DNA of 64,000 nucleotides from Cristatella mucedo (Eukaryota; Bryozoa; Phylactolaemata; Cristatellidae): NCBI GenBank assembly GCA_009760855.2, contig WPIO01000063.1, positions 1,671,001 to 1,735,000 of the forward strand, read 5' to 3'. Shown piece by piece: positions 58,045 to 64,000 of this stretch (position 1 is its first letter; each line of letters starts with the position of its first letter). The notes under the pieces were generated by a model. It saw only the letters and a program-made list of their open reading frames with translations, ran no database searches and was not told where the DNA came from. The position numbers and the translations under genes were made by a program.

Positions 58045-58148
58045 AACAATAATAATGCACTTAATAAAGCGCCCTCAGAGAACTTAATCTCTTTCTAGGT
58101 GCTTTACATTTGCTGCAAAGGGATATGCAATTGAATGGTAAGTAAAAA
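58045..58148 (-). mobile_element. L2 3' end fragment
   Basis: Reverse-strand tail from an AT-rich ATT-type run through gcgccctcagagaactt and gctttacatttgctgc. It is cut at 58148, where a plus-strand L2 piece begins. Confidence 0.8.
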
Positions 58149-58757
58149 TCTGTCGTGAGCGTCGCAGTTGCCACATTACTCCACTTCTTGCCGACCTGCA
58201 CTGGCTACCAGTCAAGCAACAGATTGACTTCAAGGTTTTGTCGCTCACTTTTAGGTCCCTTCATCAAATGGCTCCAGCCTATCTGTCAGATATACTACCC
58301 CATCAGGCCAAGCATTGTACCACCCGCTTTTCGGAATCCAACAGTCTAGAAATACCTCATACAAACCTTAAATCCTTTGGAGACCGTGCATTTAGTTCGT
58401 ATGCTCCCTAAGCCTGGAACTCCCTCCCGACCTGCGTCAGAACATCCCCTGACCTGACCACATTTAAAAGGAACCTAAAAACACACCTATTTAGGACAGC
58501 ATTTGGCAGGTCCCTGTGATTCGTCCTTGATGTGCTTATGCGTGCTTACACTGTGCATGCTGCCACTAACCAAATTTGCATACTGACCCTGTGCATGTCA
58601 CCCCTAACCATATTATTCAGTTCGTTTGTTTTTCAAGCATGATTTTACTTACCATTCCATTGCATTTCACTTTACAGCAAATGTAAAGCGCCTAGAGAGA
58701 GATTAGGTTCTCTGAGTGCGCTTTATCAAGTGAATTATTATTATTATTATTATTATT
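58149..58757 (+). mobile_element. L2 3' part (plus strand)
   Basis: Reads LLADLHWLPVKQ at about 58190, APAYLSDILPHQAKHCTT at about 58272, and a FKRNLKTHLFRTAF equivalent, then the acatgcacaggg region and a tail with ggcgctttatcaagtg-like sequence followed by (att)n at 58735-58757. Confidence 0.85.
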
Positions 58758-61075
58758 AAAATCATGCTTGAAAAACAAACAAAATGAATAACATGGTTAA
58801 GGGTGACATGCACAGGGTCAGCATGCAAATGTGGTTAGTGGCAGCATGCACAATGTCAGCACGCATAAGCACATCAAGGACGAATCACAGGGACCCACTA
58901 AATGCTGTCCTAAATAGGTGTGTTTTTAAGTTCCTTTTAAATGTGGTCAGGTCGGGGGATGTTCTGACGCAAGTCGGGAGGAAGTTCCAGGCTTTGGGAG
59001 CATACGAACTAAATGCACGGTCTCCAAAGGATTTAAGGTTTGTATGAGGTATTTCTAGACTGTTGGATTCCGAAAAGCGGGTGCTACACTGCTTGGCCTG
59101 ATGGGGTAGTATATCTGAGAGATAGGCTGGAGCCATTGAATGAAGGGACCTAAAAGGGAGCGACAAAACCTTGAAGTCAATCCGTTGCTTGACTGGTAGC
59201 CAGTGCAGGTCGGCCAGAAGTGGAGTAACGTGGCAACTGCGAAGCTCACGACAGACAAGCCTAGATGCAGAGTTTTGCACCAGCTGCAATCGCCTGATCG
59301 CACATGCCGGTAGGCCAGTAAGCAGTGAGTTGCAGAAGTCGAGACGAGATGTCACGAATGCATGGACCAACTTAGATGTGGTATCCTTATCTAAACAAGC
59401 CCGAATTTTAGCAATGTTATGAAGCTGAAAATAGGCAGATTTGACTGTGGAGCTGGTATGGTCGTCTAACGAGAGGTCGCTTTGGAATATTACACCTAGA
59501 TTTCGAGCTGATTCAACTGGAGATATGCTGGCAGAACCAATTTTGAGAGTCAGCCTTTCCAATCTCTGAATCACACTGGGTTTGCCCATAACTAGTAAGT
59601 TAGTTTTATCATCATTTAGTTTTAGAAAATTTGCTGCCATTCATGTGCTGATGTCATCAATGCATGCAGCAAGTGAGTTGAGAGAATTTGAGGTGCTCGA
59701 AGGCTGGGAGGAATCAAAGCAAAAGTACAACTGAGTGTCATCCGCATAGAAGTGAAAGCCTAAATTATGCTTGGCAATCACGTCAGCAAGAGGGAGAGTA
59801 TAAACCGTGAAAAGAACCGGACCTAGCACTGAGCCCTGAGGTACCCCATATTTCAGAGGTACTTCGGATGATCTTTGTCCATTTAATACTCTGGAGTCTT
59901 CCACTGAGATAGGACCTGAACCACTGCAGAGCAGTGCCAGTGATGCCCAGGCGAGATGAGAGGCGCTCTAGAAGAACTTTGTGATCGATGGTGTCAAAAG
60001 CTGCCGAAAGATCGAGCAAAACAAGCAGAGACACTCTACCCATGTCTGCATTTCTAAGTAGTTCGTTGTATACCCTAAGCAATGCTGACTCTGTGGAGTG
60101 ATTAGCTCTAAAGCCAGACTGGAACTTACTAGCAAGGTGTGATGTTTTGATATATGAGCTCAGCTGGTCTGCGACGACCCTTTACACTGTCTTTGATAGG
60201 AATTGTAGAAAGGAGACTGGGCGGTAGTTGCTTAAGTTCTCTTGGTCTAGTGTTTCTTTCTTGAGAAGTGGCCTAACTACAGCTTTTTTGAAAGGTGCTG
60301 GGACATGACCTGAGGCTAATGACATATTAATGATGTTGGTTATGCATGGCAGCAGCAGATCAATGCAACCTAAGAGCAGGACAGTTGGAATAGGGTCCAG
60401 AGGACTTGTTGTCTTCTTTGATTGAGATACGAACTTAAGGACTCGATCACTAGTGACCTGCTTAAATGCAGACATTGAGGTGCAGCCAGGAACCGAGGAA
60501 CAGCATTCTAGTGGGGAGGTTGTCATCGCAGGGATGGATTCCCTGATCTCGTCTATCTTCTGCACAAAGAATCGAGAGAAGCGATCGGCTAGATCATCAT
60601 TAGGATCATCAGGTAAGGAGCTAATCTGGGAACGGTTGAGGAGATGGTTTATTGTCGACATCAGCATTTTTGGATTGTGCATCTGTGATTCAACAATGTT
60701 TTTATAAAAGCTAGACTTGGCCTTTGCTAGGATCGATTGGTACGACCTACAGTAGTCTTCATATGCCTGTCGATGGACAGTTAGTCCGGATCTTTTGTAT
60801 GCTTTTTCAAGCTTTCGTTTAGTAGACTTGGCTAGTTTAATGTCTGCGGTAAACCATAGGCCGTCTGGGGGGGGGGGGGGGCCGCACAGTGCGTTTTGTC
60901 AGAGGTGCAAACTCGTCGAGCGTGTCAGATAGTGTCGTGTTGTAGCTATCTACCAATGATGACAGATCGGAGGGAGGACTGAGCAGCAGAGGTGGAGCAG
61001 ATATTCTCGCACGGACAGCATCGATGTCAAGGGTCTTGAGGTTTCGCGATTCAAGATGCAGCATCCATGGAAACT
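58757..61075 (-). mobile_element. Largest, best-preserved L2 element
   Basis: From 61075 down: the linker after the endonuclease (LTKRTVRP), an NPKMLMSTINHLLNR block, the frame 60182-60682 with PLDPIPTVLLL, SLASGHVPAPFKK and LLKKETLDQENLSNYRPVSF (RT finger), [21 protein letters not shown] at about 60020, [28 protein letters not shown] (catalytic box), then the 251-codon frame 58885-59640 with LKLNDDKTNLLVMG, TSRLDFCNSLLTGL, LADLHWLPVKQRIDFKVL and FRTAFSGSL. Frameshifts separate the open frames, and a 15-base G run at 60867-60881 has damaged the linker. The endonuclease is missing (5' truncation). The 3' tail shares the ATT run with the plus-strand L2. Confidence 0.9.
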
Positions 61076-61644
61076 AGAATGCAAAGACCTAAACAGGCTT
61101 GATGTGAAGAGCAGAGATCTCACTTTGCTGTGCTTTCTTTTGTGCTCAACAGAGCAGCAACAAGCAGCAATCGTGCCAGCTCGCAGATAAGTGCAAACCA
61201 AGGTATCATCGGTATCAAGGTATCAAACACCTGCTAAAACGTGCCGCACTAGCTAGCATGTCTATCATCACAGCTGATGTCAATAATGTTCGTTACATAA
61301 AAAAATTATATGCCTCCTACAAAATTCTTCTTCCGTACAGCTCAAGTTGCACGTTAAAATAGCCTTCAAAGGACAATGGTAGGGTCACTCACAAACGACT
61401 AGCCACGAATATAACTAGTAGCATCTGATCATTAGTGATAGCTCGATTATGTAAAGAGAAATCCTCAATATATTATGCAGGCTTAATCCAAACCTTATAA
61501 TAGTAAATTTATTAAAAAAACATCCGAGAGAACTATATCTTTTTTCTAATAATACTAACAGCGAAGCATTACTTGTATTGCAACTTGAGAACTATGTAAT
61601 GTATCTCCGTCTGTAACTCCACAAAGTCGTAAAGACTATGCGGG
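61076..61644. other. No gene seen
   Basis: The stretch between the L2 5' end and the next element holds neither a recognised repeat nor a supported ORF. Confidence 0.5.
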
Positions 61645-62590
61645 TGTTATGCAGGAGACATTTGGATAGCGCACTCACAGCCTAAGCGGCTTTCGGTATC
61701 CATTCGGTAGCCAACAGACTTCGTCTCACGCAACAAAGAGAAAGAGGGAAGCATAGCAGAGTCATGAGAGCAGTTGAGGTAGTGAGTAGCATCGAAGTAG
61801 CAGCTCAGGACCGCTGAAAAGGATGAGCCACAGTCGGCAGCAGGAGAGCAGTTGTCTTTGTGTAAGAATTGTGGAAGCGAGTTCCACAGTATATGACCTG
61901 CAGAGCTAAAGCTTCTGTCACCAACGGTCTTTAAGCGGAGGAATGGAACAGCTAATTTATTGTCCACACAGGACCTGAGGGCTAGGAGAGGCTGAAACTG
62001 ATACAGCAGTTCAGCTAGGTATGAAGGAGCCAAGCCATGGCGGGCCTTGTGGGTCAGCGTAAGAACTTTGTTCGGTATCCGTTGCTCAACAGGCATCCAT
62101 CCTAGCTTTTTTAGCGAAGGAGACACGTGCTCAAACCTCTGTGACTTGAAGACCAGCCTTGCAGCCATATTCATAGTCAGCTGCAATGGCCTAGTTGCTT
62201 TCTTTGGTAGCCCAGCCAAAAGAAAATTACAATAATCAAGCCGAGAGAGAACTAAGGACCTAGTGAAATTTTTTGCAAGCCACTGGAAGACAGCTCCTAA
62301 TCTTGGATAGGGATCGGACGTGATGGCTAGCTGTAGATGCAGTCTTCTGAATGCTTTGAAAATTTAGGCAGCTGTCGAAAACACCTAAATTTCAAGCACA
62401 TGGTGGCGGTCGCACAACAGCATCAGCTATTCGAAGAGCAAAGCCTTTTAATCCAGTCACATGCTTAGGGTGTCCTATGAGCAGCAGTTCGGTTTTATCA
62501 TCATTTAGTTTCAAGAAGTTTTCCGACATCCAGGATCGAATATCGGCAAGGCAAGCATTCAGTTTCTCAGTTGGTGCAGCAGATTCTGAC
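61645..62590 (-). mobile_element. Fragment of a second L2/CR1-like lineage
   Basis: A 190-codon minus frame (61647-62219) reads LQLTMNMAARLVFKSQRF, SLKKLGWMPVEQRI, LTLTHKARHGLAPSYLAEL and AGHILWNSLP, the C-terminus of an RT-bearing ORF2 related to but clearly distinct from the main L2. Upstream, on the same strand at about 62460-62590, are a LKLNDDKTELLLIG and an APTEKLNACLADIRSWM segment. Frameshifts separate them. Confidence 0.75.
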
Positions 62591-62599
62591 GGTTTGAAC

Positions 62600-62810
62600 T
62601 ATATTTGCTTTTTGGCACTGTACATATGCTTCACAGGAAGTGTGTCAATCGGTTAGTGACATCATGCTAACTATCAGCTTGCTCAAGTCCACAAAGGAAC
62701 ATTCACCTGGACCCAGCAAATGTTGTAAGGAACACGTGAATTTTTAGCTTCGGTTTATCAAGTCAGGGGTCGTCAAGACGTCAGTAGGGAGTGAGTTCCA
62801 GGCTATAAAA
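62600..62810 (-). mobile_element. L2 3' end fragment
   Basis: Reverse-strand L2 tail (tttggcactgtacatatgct, gtgtcaatcggttagtgac, acctggacccagcaaatg) ending at ccaggctat near 62808. Confidence 0.65.
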
Positions 62811-63985
62811 TAATTGATCATTAAAGTCCTTCTCGAGTACCTCTCATCTCGCCTGGGCATTACTGGCTCTGCACTACAACGATTTAGACTCCAGAGCATT
62901 GATGTACGAGGGCAGCAATCATTCGATCAGCCTCTAAAATGGGGCGTACCCAAAGGCTCTGTGCATGGTCGACTTCTTTTCACAATTTATAATCTCCTTC
63001 TTGCAGATACCAACACCAAATGCGATCCCGGCTTTTACTTCTATGCTGCTGACACACAGTTATACCTCTGCTTTGATCCATCCTAGCCTTCAAGCAGGTC
63101 AAACTCTCTCTACTCCCTTGCTGTAGGTATTGCTGCCATCCACACTTGGGTGGCAGTAAACGTACTGCTCCACAGTCGTCTGCCTACTTTCGGCTACATA
63201 ACATGGCAAAAATTAGGGCCTGCTTAGACAGGGATACTACATTCAAATTGGTCCATGTATTTGTGACATCCCTCCTCGACTTCTGTAACTCACTGCTTAC
63301 AGATCTACTGGGCTATGCACTCAGGCGCTTATAGTTGGTCGAAAATTTTTCAGCTACACTTGTCTGTCGTGAGCTTCGAAGATGTCACATCATACCACTT
63401 CTCGTCGACCTGCACTAGCTCTCAATCAAGCAGCGTATCGACTTCCTGGTTCTGTCACTCACTTTTAAGCCCTTCCATTCTCTGGCTCCAGCCTACCAAT
63501 CGGAGCTACTTCTCAACCAGGCGTATCGTATCATCGTATCACCTGCTCTTCTGACTCAAATCGTTTATCTATGCCTCAAATCAACTCAAATCCTTCGGAG
63601 ACTGTACCTTTAGTTTGTGCTCCCAAAGCCAGGACTCACTTCAGACTGCTGTCACGATACCCCCAGACATGACATGTAAAAAAAAAGCTAAAAACTTACC
63701 TGTTTCTACACTATTTAGTAGGTCCATGCGAGTCCTCCCTTGTTTGCTTATTCGTTGTGATACAGTGCATGTTACCACAAACCATCTTATTCATGTTGAC
63801 ACTGTGCCCTTCACCACTAACATACTACACCGCTGACATCGTGCATGTTACCACTAGCTATTGGGTCATGCTTCCTTTGCAGAATATGTACAGTACCAAG
63901 AAAGAGACTAGAAAGTCCTCCGAAGGCCATACAGCTGTATTACTAGGATTTCTATTGTTACTAATATTACGGTCTCCATAGAGTT
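62811..63985 (+). mobile_element. L2 element, plus strand (last copy)
   Basis: Starts within the RT ([39 protein letters not shown] at about 63040, with YADD changed to YAAD), then decayed TSLLDFCNSLLTDL at about 63265 and HSLAP-equivalent blocks, a 3' region with the acatgtaaaaaaaaagc segment, and a tail near 63890-63970. Catalytic change and stops make it inactive. Confidence 0.85.
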
Positions 63986-64000
63986 TGAAGTTGATTCTAG

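Noticed and set aside
58045-58757. Twin-primed (5'-inverted) single L2 insertion
   Set aside because: Both the plus and the minus pieces contain a complete 3' tail, whereas twin priming would invert only a 5' segment.
59171-59422. Plus-strand 83-codon ORF, with similar ones at 20150-20416 (minus) and 34311-34577 (plus)
   Set aside because: They are exact antisense products of the L2 RT C-terminus and recur only because the element recurs.

Overview
The window looks like metazoan nuclear DNA and is dominated by decayed, repeatedly duplicated retrotransposons. The evidence is spliced genes with introns of about 90 bp, L2-type non-LTR retrotransposons with 3' (ATT)n tails, Ty3/gypsy pol fragments and a tRNA-derived SINE. 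I see no prokaryotic signal: no operons, no ribosome-binding sites and no CRISPR array. The species cannot be fixed from sequence alone. A marine invertebrate, possibly a tunicate, is a guess based on the retrotransposon types and on the style of the small secreted prepropeptide genes.

The most interesting content is a small family of three-exon genes hidden below normal ORF size. Two intact copies lie at 6638-7020 and 36815-37200, and a broken copy lies at 8952-9220. Each intact copy encodes a 67-residue precursor: a signal peptide, a short acidic propeptide, a Lys-Arg cleavage site, and a C-terminal 18-residue amphipathic cationic segment followed by a Gly that would be converted to a C-terminal amide. 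The signal peptide and propeptide are nearly identical between copies, while the mature peptide has diverged strongly. That is the classic pattern of host-defence or venom-type peptides.

Layout: 1-536 is an inverted gypsy fragment. 537-2884 is gene-free with a degenerate ~168-bp tandem repeat. 2885-5845 is a decayed L2. 5846-9220 holds peptide gene 1, a repeat block (Q) and the broken peptide gene. 9222-15000 is an L2 3' end joined to a gypsy element that carries a nested LTR element with a target-site duplication. 15000-19540 and 25440-33797 are multi-copy anonymous blocks (S, P, R). 19541-25440 has L2 copies, a second gypsy copy and the unidentified block T. 33798-37430 is L2, then block Q, then peptide gene 3. 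37440-44100 is another P/R/Q series with a unique stretch. 44104-49604 is L2, gypsy gag and a 3.16-kb near-identical duplicate of 26779-29934. 49605-55670 repeats the L2-gypsy-T-S arrangement of 9222-16200, with a solo LTR where the first copy has a longer nested element. 55750-64000 contains L2 copies in both orientations, a SINE inside an L2 tail, one exon of a probable COA3-like mitochondrial gene (minus strand, 56798-57007), and a fragment of a second L2/CR1-like lineage.

The genes do not form a pathway. The organising theme is segmental amplification: the same retroelement junctions recur at several places, showing that large pieces were copied after the insertions took place. The peptide genes were carried along with these pieces, which gives a plausible route for expanding and diversifying them.
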